A stretch of 64,000 bases of DNA from Rallus limicola. Its lineage: Eukaryota > Chordata > Aves > Gruiformes > Rallidae. The DNA is taken from the NCBI GenBank assembly GCA_022605955.1, contig JAKCOZ010000012.1, positions 26,410,015-26,474,014 on the forward strand, in the 5' to 3' direction. Numbering within the stretch: the stretch's first letter is position 1; each line of letters opens with the position of its first letter. The position numbers and the translations under genes are program-made. The notes beneath the pieces were generated by a model. That model was not told the DNA's origin, ran no database searches, and worked only from the letters and a program-made list of their open reading frames with translations. Below are positions 23,856 through 36,178 of this stretch, piece by piece.

Positions 23856-23979
23856 TTTCTATTTGTGAGTGGAGATCATTGACTATCACTTGTAGCTGCC
23901 CGATAGTCATGTCTCGTAGATCAGTGGGCTTTAAACTTCTCTTCATCAGGCATTCACTGATGTGAGGCATGTGTGGCAG
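23856..23979 (-). CDS. SCHIP1: SCHIP1 exon 5
   Basis: Acceptor TTTGCAG (AG at 23981-23980) and donor GTAAGT (23855-23850) bound 41 codons plus one base (residues 174-214, Ser215 split): [40 protein letters not shown] and E. This begins the conserved C-terminal SCHIP domain, which leads into the coiled coil. Confidence 0.96.
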
Positions 23980-24204
23980 CTGCAAAGAAACAGGCAGTCT
24001 TCTCACTCTTCTCTTCCGACTGTTTGTATATCTGAGCAGCAACAGTCAGCAATGCTTGCACCCCCCACCCTCACAGGCATCGATGACCCCACCAGGACTA
24101 CCTATATAGTCTATATAAGCTATACAAGTCTATATTAGCTATAGCACCTCCACAGAGTCAGAGCCAAGCCTCTGGCCTCCCAGTGTCAGGGATATAAAGG
24201 GAGG

Positions 24205-24335
24205 AGAGGGCTATGGCTGATACTGCATCGTATCCATTCCTTCCCCAATAAGAAAGTGAGGAAGGAAGGAAGAAGGAACAGCTTTGTGTGAAGGCATCTG
24301 TTCTACAGCGCTGTACCAAGGCAGGAGTCCTCTGG
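24205..24335. repeat. Copy 1 of an intronic duplicated segment
   Basis: It contains GGCTGATACTGCATCGTATC, then a GGAAGGAAGG run and AAGGCATCTGTTCTACAGCG. It aligns with 25135-25290 at roughly three-quarters identity by eye. Confidence 0.65.
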
Positions 24336-24624
24336 GGTGGGATGAGCAGACAGCACCTTAGAGGATGAGCAGCATCACGCCAACTTCAAGGAAGTAACAA
24401 CCTTCACACTTCATCACCTCACTCCCTGCATCCACCCCGCTCCCATTACGCCCTCCTAAGACGGCCCACGTTGACCCTTCAGCTCCTCACAACCAGTCCC
24501 TATCTCCACTGCTCCCCCATATGTCTACAAGCACCACCAGCCAGCGTCCACATCCTGAGGAACAAAAGTGAACAGCGAAAGGGCTGCTGTTACCCCCACG
24601 TGCCATCCCACCGGCCCCACGTAC

Positions 24625-24822
24625 CAGATCTGCTACGGGCGACTTCTTCCTGTTCTGCTTTTCCACCTCCACCTGCATTTTGGCCATGGGCTTTGCCATA
24701 GCCAAGGCCATTTTGGCTTCAGCCTGGAGCTTCTTTTGCCTGGTGAGGAAATCCATGTCGTCAAGGGACTCTGACTCTTCCTCCGTCGTGTCTCTGTCGG
24801 AGTAGGACGAGCTCTGCTTGCT
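24625..24822 (-). CDS. SCHIP1: SCHIP1 exon 4
   Basis: Acceptor CCCTAG (AG at 24824-24823) and donor GTACGT (24624-24619) bound 66 in-phase codons (residues 108-173). It starts with the Ser-rich [20 protein letters not shown], rich in acidic and possible casein kinase 2 sites. This is followed by the Lys/Ala/Met-rich amphipathic stretch [20 protein letters not shown] and [15 protein letters not shown]. In mammals this region contributes to ankyrin-G and ERM-related functions of the IQCJ-SCHIP1 form. Confidence 0.96.
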
Positions 24823-25134
24823 CTAGGGAAGCGGACACGCAGCCGTTACAGCCCTGGCACCCCAGCATGGAGCTTTGCTGTTGGGTTAATGCACTTACTG
24901 TGGCATCCTCTCTACAGAAATGGTGAAGACCATGGATATTTTTATCTTATTTAACCCACAACATTATCTCTAAAGATCAGGGCAATGCCCACACCCACCC
25001 CCCCTTGAGCATTCACAGCAACTCGAGCACTTTAGATGGGAAGAGGAGCCAGCCACATCAGTTGGGGGTGAAGGCTGGGCAAGCTGGAGGAAAACATCTG
25101 GGGCCACAGTGTCACATTAACAAAGGAAAGGAGA

Positions 25135-25290
25135 GGAAAGCTGGTGGAGGCTGATACCACGTTGTATTCATTCCTGCCCTTATAATTATCAGGGCCTAAA
25201 AGAAAGGGAGGAAGGAAGGAGGAAGGAAGAGCTTCGTTTGAAGGCGCCTGTTCCACCAGAGCTCTGTGCCAGCCAGAGGCCCCTCTGCTT
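25135..25290. repeat. Copy 2 of an intronic duplicated segment
   Basis: It contains GGCTGATACCACGTTGTATT, a GGAAGGAAGG run and AAGGCGCCTGTTCCACCAGA. It is the partner of 24205-24335; the two flank SCHIP1 exon 4 about 930 bp apart. Confidence 0.65.
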
Positions 25291-25407
25291 CTCTTCTTTG
25301 ATGTCTGAAGATGCTGCTCTGGGGGAAGGGGGGTTGCTCCTTCAATAGGATCAGCCCTTTACAGCTTTCCTTGTGCCCTGTGGCTTCCGATGGGTCCTCA
25401 GACCTAC

Positions 25408-25525
25408 CATGGGTGACAACGGCGTGTCCAGGCTGGTCTCTGTCTTGCTGTCATCGGCATCGCTGTCCTTGTCGCTGCCGCTGTCGTTGACGAAGCAAAT
25501 CTGCAGGTTCATCCCACTTTGTAAT
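25408..25525 (-). CDS. SCHIP1: SCHIP1 exon 3
   Basis: Acceptor CCCCCAG (AG at 25527-25526) and donor GTAGGT (25407-25402) bound the exon, which completes Arg68. It then reads [20 protein letters not shown] and [19 protein letters not shown] (69-107). The acidic [12 protein letters not shown] run is a typical CK2 target. The exon ends in phase 0. Confidence 0.96.
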
Positions 25526-28500
25526 CTGGGGGGAGGGGGGGGGAGAGGAAGACGGTAAGCCCCCACCCAAAAGCTGAGCCGGGACCACCAGCTGCAGCGC
25601 TGGCAAGGTACCCAGTGCCCAAGGCTGCCAGTCCTGAGCACCAGTTTGCAGATAACAGTGCTTCTACCACCACCTATTGATGAGCTCCAGAACTGCCAGG
25701 ATGCTGCAGGGCTGCTGTCATCACGGGTTATATATTAGGTATTAATTATTATATTCTATAAAATAGCGTTAGTAATTCCACCTGTTTATTCAGAAGGGTA
25801 ACAAGCCTGTTTATGGCTGAAGAGCACGGCTGTACCACAAGTTACTGCCTTTTCTGGACCCCCCACACCATCACCCCATCCACACAGGTCAAGAACTCCC
25901 AACTTCACCTCCCTGGGAATAATCCTCTCTGGATGTGTTGGCTCAGGGCAGAAGGAAAAGCACTTCTACAGCTCTCAGCAGAAGCTGAGAGAGGGAAAAG
26001 CACTTTTACAGCTGACAGCATCCCAGCTTTGGCTCAGAGAACAGTTATCCCCTGAAGCCACTGCAGAGCATGGCATCAGGCAGGTAATGCACGTTTCACC
26101 AGTGCTGGCTGATGCTGCCAGAAGAATACATCACACCTAGCCCTGGGTGGATCCCCATGGCTCCCTCTGCTCAGATCAGTACCCAAGAGCGAACAGGGGA
26201 ATGAGGTTTTTTGGACAAAAGCTGCTGCTGATGTCCACACCACAGAGCCACCAGCCAAGCCAGCACACCCCAGGACAACTCACCCCCCCTGAGTCCAGGT
26301 CCCTTTTTTGCCTCTGGCAAAACCTGCTCTGTCAACCATTAAAGGTCCCTTCCAACCCAAACCATTCCGTGCTTTCATCCATAATTCTGCAGAAGCTTTC
26401 AAGCCACACTGGACACACCTGAGTACCCAGGCCAGGAGACATGTCCTCCTTGGCTTGGCTTAAAGCTGCCTCACACAGGAAGGGCAGAGGAACTGCAAAA
26501 GCAGGTCTGCTACTCACCCTGCACTTCAAGAGAGTGAACCCACCTCCCCAAACCCAGCAACCGATGCCCCTTTGATCCCACCAGCACGCACAGCTTTCCC
26601 TCAGCCCCGAGCACAAAACTGAGAGCAAGGGTCCTGCAACAAAGGGTTCCTGCCCACCCTCGAACAGCAACCCTAACACTTTCCCCAGGCTATAAGCATT
26701 AACAAAACACTGAAGCGTTCAGGTGCAGCTGGTACTTTCTGGTGGCACAGCTGCCAGGCCCTGCTGCATAGCGTTAATGAGACCTGTGCTATAATTACAA
26801 GACAGCGGCTCCTGGTTTAGCTGTAACTACACAGAGCAAAACTGTTTTCCCTTTCAAATGACTTGCAGTTCAATTTAATTCCACAATTGCACCTCTCTGG
26901 TGTAATAAAAGTATTCCTCCTGGTTTTCTGCCTCTCTCAGACCTTTCTTTCCCTTTCTCCCACACCATGGCAACAGGTAGATCCTTGCTTATGGTGTGGG
27001 AGGTGCTTGATGCTTTCCAAGCGCCTATGGGGCTACTCCCAGCAGCTGTGACTCTGAACAAGCCCTTCTGGGGTATATTTCATAGAGTCATAGAATTGTA
27101 GGGGTTGGAAGGGACCTTGAGAGGGGTCCAACCCCCTGCCAAAGCAGCTCCCTAGGACAGGGCACACAGGGCGGTGTCCAGACAGGGCTGGAATCTCTCC
27201 AGAGAAGGAGACTCCACACCCCCTGGGCAGCCTGGCCCAGGGCTCCCTCACCCTCACTGGGAAGAAGTTCTTCCCCACACTGGGGGGGAACTCCCTGTGC
27301 TCCAACTTGCAGCCATTGCCCCTTGTCCTGTCCCCACAGACACTGAGCAGAGGCTGGACAGTTCCCCCTGCAGCCCATGCTTAAGATAAATATAAACACT
27401 AATCAGGTCCCCCCTTAGTCTTCTCTTCTCAAGGCTGAACAGCCCCAGCTCCCTCAGCCTTTCCTCACAGGGGAGATGCTCCAGGCCCTTCCGCATCTCC
27501 CTGTCCCTCCTCTGGACTCTCTCCAGGAGATCCCTGTCCTTTTGATCCCAGGGAGCCCAGCACTGGACACAACACTCCAGGTGGGGCCTGAGCAGGGCAG
27601 AGCAGAGCAGAGGGGGAGGATCCCCTCCTGTGACCTGCTGCCCACACTCCTCCTGATGCCCCCAGGATCCCATTGTCTCTCTCAGCCCCAGGACACACTG
27701 CTGGCTCATGGCCACCCTGTCACCCACCAGCACCCCCAGGTCCTTCTCCACAGAGCTCTTCTCCAGCAGGTCACCCCCAGCCTGTCCTGATTCCAACAGT
27801 TCTTCCTTCCCAGGTGCCAGACTCTGCACTTGCTCTTGTTGAACCTCCTCTGGTCTCTCCCTGCCCAGCTCTCCAGCCTGGCCAGGTCTCTCTGGGTGGC
27901 AGCGCAGTGTCCTGTGTGTCAGCCACTCCTCCCAGCTCTGGATCATCAAACACTTGCTGAGGGTGGATGCTGTTCCCTCATCAAGGTCAATGAAGATATT
28001 AACCAGGACTGGACCCAACCCTGAGCCCTGGGGGACAGCGCTGGTCACAGGCCTCCAGTCAGACTCTGCTCCACGAATCACAACCCTCTGGGCTCGGTCC
28101 CACAGCCAATTGTCACCCCACGTCACTGTCCACTCATCCATCCCATGCTCTCTCAGCTTTGCTATCAGGATGTCATGGGAGACAGTAATTTGATGCAGAT
28201 TTTTAAAAAGAGAGTGAATGAGGTACCTGTGGCCATGCAACACCCCAGCCACAGGGACAGAGCCATGTCCAGTGAGCCAGGACTGGTGGGACCATGCTTG
28301 AGCCCTGCCCTGCTTTGGGCACAACACTCCTGGCATTAAATCAGGCACTCAGACATCAAAATTCTCAGTATTTTACACCTTGGTGTAAAGAACTCCTTGG
28401 AAAACACAATGAACCGACTGGTTGCATGGGGATGACTCTGGCTGCGTGTTCAGCATCCTTGTACCACCATCCTTGGTCTGCCCAATCCGAAGGGAAAGCT

Positions 28501-28798
28501 CAGTTCAGGACAGAGATCCAAAAGGAAAAAAACTGAAGGAAACCAACCTCGGGGAAACTCAGCTCCCTTGTTTGTCCTCTGAGCTCCCAAACATCCACTC
28601 CCTACGGCTTTACCCTGGTACTGCAGCACAGAGCAGACACTGACTGTGTTTGCAGCACACGGTGCTGCCCTAAAGCAAGGAAAACTCAAGAGCACAGGGG
28701 GTTCCTCTGAAAGGAGGGGTCTCAGGACATCCCACTAGAGGCATCTCGCTCCCTTCAGCCTCCAGAGGAGTTTGGGGCAGTGAGGCCCTCTGCCTTAC
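25526..28798 (-). other. SCHIP1: SCHIP1 intron 2
   Basis: It holds the CR1 at 27076-28200. A weak CR1 tail scrap (AAAGGTCCCTTCCAACCC) is at about 26341-26360. A small tandem duplication at about 25955-26020 has AAAGCACTTCTACAGCT twice. Confidence 0.75.
27076..28200 (-). mobile_element. CR1 LINE with reverse-transcriptase domain, type B, broken
   Basis: This is the longest CR1 of the window. Its minus-strand frame carries RT motifs (SHDILIAKLREHGMDEW, RPVTSAVPQGSGLGPVLVNI), then loses frame just before the catalytic DD segment, which appears in another frame as FDDPELGGVADT. It regains a C-terminal frame ([36 protein letters not shown]) and ends in the type-B 3' tail at 27076. It is 5'-truncated and inactive. 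Confidence 0.9.
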
Positions 28799-28917
28799 CG
28801 GGAGGAGAGGCTTGGCTTGCCGCTCTTGCTGCAGCTGGTGTAAAGTCCAGGGCCATCGTCAAAGAAACTGCCCAGAGCCAACTTCTGCCTGATGGACTCC
28901 CGCTCATTCTTCTGGGC
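28799..28917 (-). CDS. SCHIP1: SCHIP1 exon 2 (first common exon)
   Basis: Acceptor CTTCCAG (AG at 28919-28918) and donor GTAAGG (28798-28793) bound the exon, which reads [20 protein letters not shown] and [19 protein letters not shown], with Arg68 split. It starts in phase 0, so any first exon ending on a codon boundary can join it; at least two, possibly three, such exons are visible upstream. Confidence 0.96.
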
Positions 28918-29416
28918 CTGGAAGGGAAGTGAGACAGGAAAGGATGAAGCTGTCTGTCACGCCAAGGCCGCAGGAAGCAGCATCACCCCACCGGTGCCAT
29001 CGTCACGCTCGTGTTGCCCAACATCCCCTGAGCCACCTCCCACGCTTGGGTCAACCACGTAGCCCATCCCAAGAGGGGAGCCCACCTGCATCTCTCTCCA
29101 TGCACTGATAGAAACATGACTATAAACACCCACCTGCAATGCACACCCAACTCATACAGCCACACTCATGTCTGTATAGAGTCCTGGAGGCCACACTCAC
29201 ACCGTTAGCATCCTTCACCCCCTCAGCGGCCTCCAAAACTACACGATCCTGCCACCAATGTACCCAAGAGATGGATTTTTGCCCCCTTGCCATCAAATTA
29301 TCCACAGTTTTTAAAGGGTATTTTATATACCTGGGGTTTTTTTCCAAATAAGGGCTATCTACTGAGCAATTTGAGCTTCACCACCAGTCAATGACAATGG
29401 AGGCAACTGCATAATC

Positions 29417-29565
29417 CCAGAATCACAGGGGTTGGCAGGGCCCTCCAGAGCCCATGAGGTCCAACCCCCTGCCAAAGCAGGGTCCCTAGGACAGGGCACA
29501 CAGGGCGGTGTCCAGACGGGGCTGGAATCTCTCCAGAGAAGGAGACTCCACACCCCCTGGGAATG
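29417..29565 (-). mobile_element. CR1 LINE 3' fragment, type B
   Basis: CCCAGAATCACAGGGGTTGG through GGAGACTCCACACCCCCTGG is a 5'-truncated tail. Confidence 0.9.
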
Positions 29566-32500
29566 AAAATCATGGATCTAGATTAAAAATTCCAGTACCA
29601 CCCTGCTGCCTGTCACCAATGTGTCAACACTGACAACAAATTGATATGAGGCACCAAGTAATTGACAGGAGGAACAGTTTAAAGCCCTCAAACATCTCAC
29701 TTCAAAAACGACACACAACACACCATGGAGAATACACACACAGAGGAAACCAGCACGGGCTGCTTCCACCATGGTACCTGATAGAGATGGGCTTCCTGCA
29801 TCTTATCTAGCTAAAAGTAAAGTGTCTTTCATGACATGAGGAAGTGAGGTGTAACAAAATGTGGATTTTTAACCTAAAAGAGCTGATAATTTAGTTCCAA
29901 CTGCCTCGCTGGCTACGTACATTACATCACCAGGCTGCCCATTATATCAGCCTGGTATCAAAACATGGGCAGTTTGGAACCTCACCCCTCTTATTTTAAA
30001 TATTTAACATATTTAAAAAGAAAACCCAAACAAAACAACCCCAAACACAGCATCAAGCAGTACCAATGTTTTTGGGTTCAGCCCCTGGTTTTCAAAGCTC
30101 TACCCAGACCACCCAGTGATGCTTTTCCACTTGGGTTCTTTTCCAGGTTTCAATAATTGATGCCTCAGTCACATGGAGGCAGATAGATCTGGGAGTAAAA
30201 CACAGCCAGCCCTGCTGATGAAGGCAGCACAGCAAGAAAAGTAAGTATATAGGGGTTTTGTTTTAATGTGCTGGAAGCAGAGACAGGGCTGGTCCTGTGT
30301 GGGCTCCTCGTGCTGCCCATCTCCTGCTGCATGCAGGTGCAACAGCCAGCCACATCCCTCAGCAGATGAATATTTCATGGAGTTACACATACTCACCCTC
30401 CCACTTTTTCCAGCTGAGGTGATCCCCTCTTCACATCCCCCCTGGCCGCTTCTGATTCTTCCTAGTGTTCCTACAGAAACCAGGAGCCCCAAGCGCATCT
30501 CCACCTCCTCCTACCCAGCTGGGGCAGCGCATCCCACCCTCCACACCAGCTTTACTCCCCCAGCACCATACCCACCTGCTCTGGGCGAGCTGAAAACTAC
30601 CCTTCCTTGCACTAAACCCCAGGTTAACACAGATGCTTTCAAGTATTGACCCCTGGTGCTGTCTCTCCAGATCCTTTTTCATTTTGCTCCATGTCCCACC
30701 GAGACAGCGACCGCTCCCAGTCTGACATCCATACGTCTGAGTCCATGTGCAACTTGTTTTATCCACCATTTCTGAGGATGCTAAATAACACCACTCCCAG
30801 GCTTTAGCTTGGAAAGATCCCATTTTATGATCCAGACACAGGCTTTAAGGCCATAAAGAAACCACAAGTCCCACCTGCCATTGCAACACAGGGAGAGGTT
30901 ACTAATAGAGGATGCCTAAGGGAACTGGGCTTCAGGCTTGAGATAACTCACCCTACGGCTGCGTTAGGCATCCTGAGCTGGGTGCTGAAAGCCTCACATC
31001 AAGAAGGAAAATTCTAAGTGATTCTGATAGGTTTTGATAGGGGGTTGGGGGTGTTTTTTTCTTGGCTACTGAATATACTTACTCAGTGTGTAAAGGATAA
31101 CAGATCGAATACTCAGGATGCAAAGCTACTAGCCAGAAAACTGTAAACCTGTGGTATTTAAACATGTTACTCTGACCCTGGATCCAAAAATGTGGGTGCT
31201 CCCAAAAGAGGGGCCTGGCAGGGAGCTGAAGCCGGGCTCAGGCAGTTGTTTTAAGCAAAGGGCTGCTTGTTTTGAAGGCAAAGCAGCTTCGGGCGGGTGT
31301 TTCCCTTGCTGCCGCTGGCCTTCCGATGGGGAAGGCCGGGAGCTGCCTTTGTTTAAGTACATGAATAAAACTGCAAGGTCGGGATCGTGGCCCAGCCTGC
31401 CTGGGTGTGGAGCACTTCACACGACCCTTGGAGCCAAGGGGAATTGCTGGGAGAGCTCTGGACTTGCCCCGGTGCGGGCTAGGCAGGCGCAGACCCTGTT
31501 TCCCCCTTTCCATCACACCCTGTAGCTATGATGGCTGTCCGTCACAACCGCTTTGCCGGTGTATCCACAACCATCTGTGCTCTTAACCCCCCGTCCCCAA
31601 CACGCCATGGCATCCCAGCACCAAAAATCCCACCCTATATTTTGGTAGAAAGCCCAAGTTTATGGGATGTGTGCCTTCCTCCCCAGGAACCCCATCCCTG
31701 GGAGGGGGCACAGGGGGGTGCCGCTGATGCTGGAGGCAACCCCTGACTGACCTGATGTGGGATGGCGAGTCGATGCCCCTGGCAGTGCTGCAGGCATGGC
31801 ATCTCTGCAGTTTTTCAGGGAACTGAGCAGAATCCCTATCGTGTCCATATTGTATCCACATGGCAACTGGGAAGGAGCAGCGGGGCTGCTTCCCTCAGCA
31901 CATCTCTCAGCACACCACTCCTAATGCAGGCAACCTGTACCAGCAGCCTTTCCTCACTGCAGGCATCACCCAAAACGGCACGTGACATCGCACAAGGAGG
32001 ATTCACGCAGCGCTGAGCTGTAGCAGGGATTTGCCAGGCTCCTTGCTGTGCCCTGAGACACCCCCCCCCCCCCAACCCCACCTTGAGAAGAGCAGCTGGC
32101 TCCTCCTCACAGCAAGGAGAGCAGCCGGCTCCTCCTCACAGCTGGTGATGGCACTTCTGACGCTGCATCGATGGGTACCAAACCCGGACCAAATACCAGG
32201 CAGGGGGAAGAGTCTCATCACCCAGAGAATTAGGGACTAACAGGTGCCAGCCACACGCTGGTGGGACCCCATCCCAGCCAGGCAGTGCCACTGCTGTGCG
32301 ATGTGAGGGGTTAAAACACATCGAGGCTGGATGCCAGGGCCAGCCCCCAGCACCAAACAGGGTGCAGAGCCTGTGCTCAGCTCCGGCTGAGAGCGCTGGG
32401 GCACAGCTGGGTCTCAGAGGCTATTTTTGCCCAGGTCTGTTATTACCAGCCACGGACAATCCCTGTATTTAAAATTCCAGATCCAGAGGCAGCGCCTTAT

Positions 32501-32699
32501 TTCATCTCCGTGCGGCCCCACCAGTAGTATTAGACTCACAAACAGGGATTGTAACCACAGAGCACTGGGATTTATCTCCTTTTCCTTCCCAGTGGACTTG
32601 CCAGCACCCACCCACCCGAGCCAAACCCGCGCACCCCGAGCTGCACCTCAACACCCAGGGGCCTCAAGGCACCAGCCACATTTGGGAAAGTCTCCTTAC

Positions 32700-32768
32700 C
32701 ATTTTCTTTATCACAAAGGGATACAGAAGCGCAGGGGGAGGAAGGTTTGGGAAGGTTTGCTGCCCCAT
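32700..32768 (-). CDS. Candidate third SCHIP1 first exon
   Basis: On the minus strand an ATG at 32768-32766 opens 23 codons (MGQQTFPNLPPPALLYPFVI, KKM) and stops exactly at a consensus donor GTAAGG (32699-32694), in phase 0 with SCHIP1 exon 2 about 3.8 kb downstream. A TATA-like box, CRE and AP-1 site lie just upstream at promoter-like spacing. Against it, an upstream out-of-frame ATG at 32871 would be met first, and I do not recall this peptide from any known isoform. It is an inference from signals only. Confidence 0.35.
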
Positions 32769-32916
32769 GCCAGTGCATTAAACACCGCCCATCGCTCCCC
32801 TGCCCCAGCACCCCAAACCCAGCGCCCTGGGAGGGTGTTGGGCAGCGTTTCACCCGGTCCCCTCCCATCAAGAGGGCGATTGTTGGCAGACAAAGGGCTC
32901 CTTTTTGTCCCTTACC

Positions 32917-32992
32917 TTTTTATAACTCCCCTCCCCGGCCGGCACGGCTGCTTTCCTGATGACGTCACCCATGCCATCACCCTCCTGACTCA
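32917..32992 (-). promoter_or_regulatory. Candidate promoter: AP-1, CRE and TATA in series
   Basis: Reading leftward on the minus strand: an AP-1 site (TGAGTCA, 32992-32986), a perfect CRE palindrome TGACGTCA (32967-32960) and TATAAAAAGG (32924-32915). The 36-base CRE-to-TATA spacing matches classical cAMP-responsive promoters, with a start expected near 32890. A MEF2-like site (9 of 10) lies further upstream at 33308-33317. Confidence 0.45.
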
Positions 32993-35399
32993 TCCCCTTC
33001 TCTCCCGGGTCCTCACGTGGCCGATGAAACGCTCCCAACGGGGCATCTCAATCCTTCCTCCGCTCTCCAAGCCGCACCATGGGATCAAGCGCTCGCTCCC
33101 GGAGCCAAGACCTGTTGGCAGCCCACCGGCCCTGGGGCTGGGATGCTTCCCCGGGCCCCCCCTCGCTTCCCAGCCGCTCCGGAGCACCTTGCTATTCCCT
33201 AATAAAGTCAAGGGCAGCTCCCAGAGCCCCGGCCAGCTGATGAGAGGGAGGCGAGGGCTGCGCAGGCCAGGGAAGCCTCGTCCTCTTCCAGCCACTGCCA
33301 GCGCTGGATAAAAATAGCCCCAAGCCCTCGCCGGCTACACAAGGGCAGGAAAAAACCCGGTGTCTGATGTCAAAATCCAAGCCCAGCCACGTAGGGCAGG
33401 AGGAAGGGGCTTTCTCCAGGGGTTTTTGCCAGGGAAGTTATCCTAATGGAATCCAGAGGAGCTGCCCAAGGCTGGGAGCGGCGCTCAGCCGCTCGGGATG
33501 GGCAGGTACAGCAATGGATGAAGGGCTTTTCCCCCCTCCCCTGTACCCTAAAACCACCACAGAGGACCCTGGGGAGGTACCTCTTGGCTAAACCAGCTTC
33601 TTCAGGTGCAAAACAATGTCTCTAAGAATTAACCAAAAGAGCTCAAATTAAGGCAGCCAGCCTTAACCTGACTCCTGTCTTGAGGGCTTGCAGAGCCCAG
33701 TGACCCCCACCTGGTGCTCCAAAGCACCCCAGCCCTGGCTCTTGAGGGTCCCTGCAGCCCCCTCCCAAACCTGCACCGCTGCCTGCATCCAGAGAATCCC
33801 AACACGCCTGCTGCCCACCAACCCCACACAAATCCCACTCGGTCCTTGCTGAGGTCACCCCCCTGCCCCCCCCTATCGTCAGACCCATCACGGTGCCTGA
33901 GGCAGGTGTTTCCATACATAAACCTCAGAAAGGTAAAATTTACACCCCAGTTCCTCAGTGATCCCCAAACCTTGGGAGACCAGCGACCAGCAGCCTGATT
34001 CCTGCACTGCTGTACACAAGGAGAGTGATTTTAACAAAGTCTCTGTGTTTAAATGATGTATCCAAGTCATGCTGACATCATTTCACCAAAAATATATATC
34101 CTGGTTAGGTTACCAGCACTAAGGAAATACAACACCCCGTGGGGCTACAATGCTCCCAAGTTTTGGGGGGAAAAAACCCAGTAATAAGGATCAGGGTTGT
34201 TTAATTCCACTCTTGTCCCAGGGCACCGTTTTGTAACTACAATTCCCAAGTGAAACAAAAGTTGTTCTCTGGTTATTTAATTATTGTTAGTTTCCCTCCA
34301 CCGCTGACTCATTGTGTCCTTTCCTGCCATTGGTAAATTTAACTTCCTCTCCTGAGCGTGGGGATGGATCCTGACAATAAATCTGGACAAAAAGTTAAAT
34401 AATAATAAAAAAAAAGAATCCCACAGCCCCAGGGGAAGGATGTGGTGGCCAGCACTGGGCTGGGACTGGGGAGGAGGGGTGGCTGAGCCTGTGATCTGTT
34501 AGGCATTTCCTCTCTGATTCGGGATGTCGCCCTGCCCTCGTCCAGCAGAGGGGGGTGGGTGTCCCAACACCTCCTCCTCAGGTGGCTGAGACAGTGAGCG
34601 AGCCCCAGCCTGGTGCTGGTTGTGCCTGTGGTACCCAACACACGGGGAGGAGGATGCTGTGTGAACAAGCCACTCTTCTGCAAACGGGCATCGAGGTCAC
34701 CCCTCCAGCAGGGAGCCACCCAGCCTACCAAAAATGTATTTAGTGTTTTTTACCCATGTTTTGGATGTTTTTACAACGTTTTAATCCCCCAGTCTGGCTT
34801 GCAGAGCAGCTGAGCTCTGCCCTGCCCCCTGCACTGGGCTGCCCCAGGACCAGCCTTGCAAAGGGGCACCCTGGGAGCTGGAGGGATCCTGCAGAGCTGG
34901 GCTTGCTCCCTGGTGGGATCACCACTTCCAGAAGCCACCTCGTTCAAGACAACTGGAGACAAACCTGGGTAAGGAGCCCCTGCACCCCCATGGGCACAGC
35001 TGGAGGCATATTTGGGTGTGCTGCTGGGTGGCAAGGTACCAGACCCAACCCTGCCCTCCTGGGAAGGGCATCCACCCCCCCTCACTAGCAGAGAAAAGGC
35101 TGGTGTGAACTCTGGGTATCACAAACACCCAGGCACATTAGTTTTGCAGCTGTCTCAGCACAGGGGACCAAACCCTTTGGTGTTCAGCCCCCTCCTACCC
35201 AACCCAAAAGGCCACTGTGGGCAGATGGGCAGCACCGGGCTGCCCAGCAAACACCCACAGCTGTCGCTCTGGCAACAGGTCTCAGCTTAAAACATCCCCC
35301 CAACTACATCTATTGTGTATGGAGGGTTTAAACAACCCCCAAAAAAACCCCAGCGAGGGGGGCTACAAGATCAAGGGCACGAACAGCATCGGTAGCTGA

Positions 35400-36178
35400 G
35401 GACGCCTCACACATCAGAGGAGGTTCAACAAGAGCAAGTGCAGAGCCTGGCACCTGGGAAGGAAGAACTGTTGGAATCAGGACAGGCTGGGGGTGACCTG
35501 CTGGAGAAGAGCTCTGTGGAGAAGGACCTGGGGGTCCTGGTGGGTGACAGGGTGGCCATGAGCCAGCAGTGTGTCCTGGGGCTGAGAGAGACAATGGGAT
35601 CCTGGGGGCATCAGGAGGAGTGTGGGCAGCAGGTCACAGGAGGGGATCCTCCCCCTCTGCTCTGCCCTGCTCAGGCCCCACCTGCAGTGTTGTGTCCAGT
35701 GCTGGGCTCCCTGGGATCAAAAGGACAGGGATCTCCTGGAGAGAGTCCAGAGGAGGCTCTGGAGATGCTGAAGGGCCTGGAGCATCTCCCCTGTGAGGAA
35801 AGGCTGAAGGAGCTGGGGCTGTTCAGCCTGGAGAGAAGACTAAGGGGGGACCTAATTAAAGTCTACAATTATCTTAAGCATGGGCTGCAGGGGGAATCAG
35901 CCAGCCCCTTTTCAGTGTCTGTGGGGACAGGACAAGGGGCAATGGCTGCAAGTTTGAGCACAGGGAGTTCCCCCCCAATGTGGGGAAGAACTTCTTCCCA
36001 GTGAGGGTGAGGGAGCCCTGGGCCAGGCTGCCCAGGGGGTGTGGAGTCTCCTTCTCTGGAGAGATTCCAGCCCTGTCTGGATGCCTATCTGAGTGATACG
36101 TCCTAGGGAGTTGATTTGGCAGGGGGTTGGACCTGATGATCTCTTGAGGTCCCTTCCAACCCCTACAATTCTATGATG
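35400..36178 (+). mobile_element. CR1 LINE 3' fragment, type B
   Basis: The ORF2 C-terminal frame (SLAPGKEELLESGQAGGDLL, EKDLGVLVGDRVAMSQQCVL) leads into the type-B tail, ending CCCCTACAATTCTATGATG. Confidence 0.9.

Noticed and set aside
27254..28348. 364-codon minus-strand ORF as a host gene
   Set aside because: It is CR1 reverse-transcriptase/ORF2 remnant with a lost catalytic segment and a standard CR1 3' end.
32766..32871. Minus-strand ATG at 32871 as the start of the candidate third SCHIP1 isoform
   Set aside because: Its frame reaches the donor in phase 1 and would hit a stop early in exon 2; only the ATG at 32768 is in phase.
32427..33311. 294-codon plus-strand ORF
   Set aside because: No recognisable domain, Pro/Arg-rich composition, opposite strand to the candidate promoter signals.
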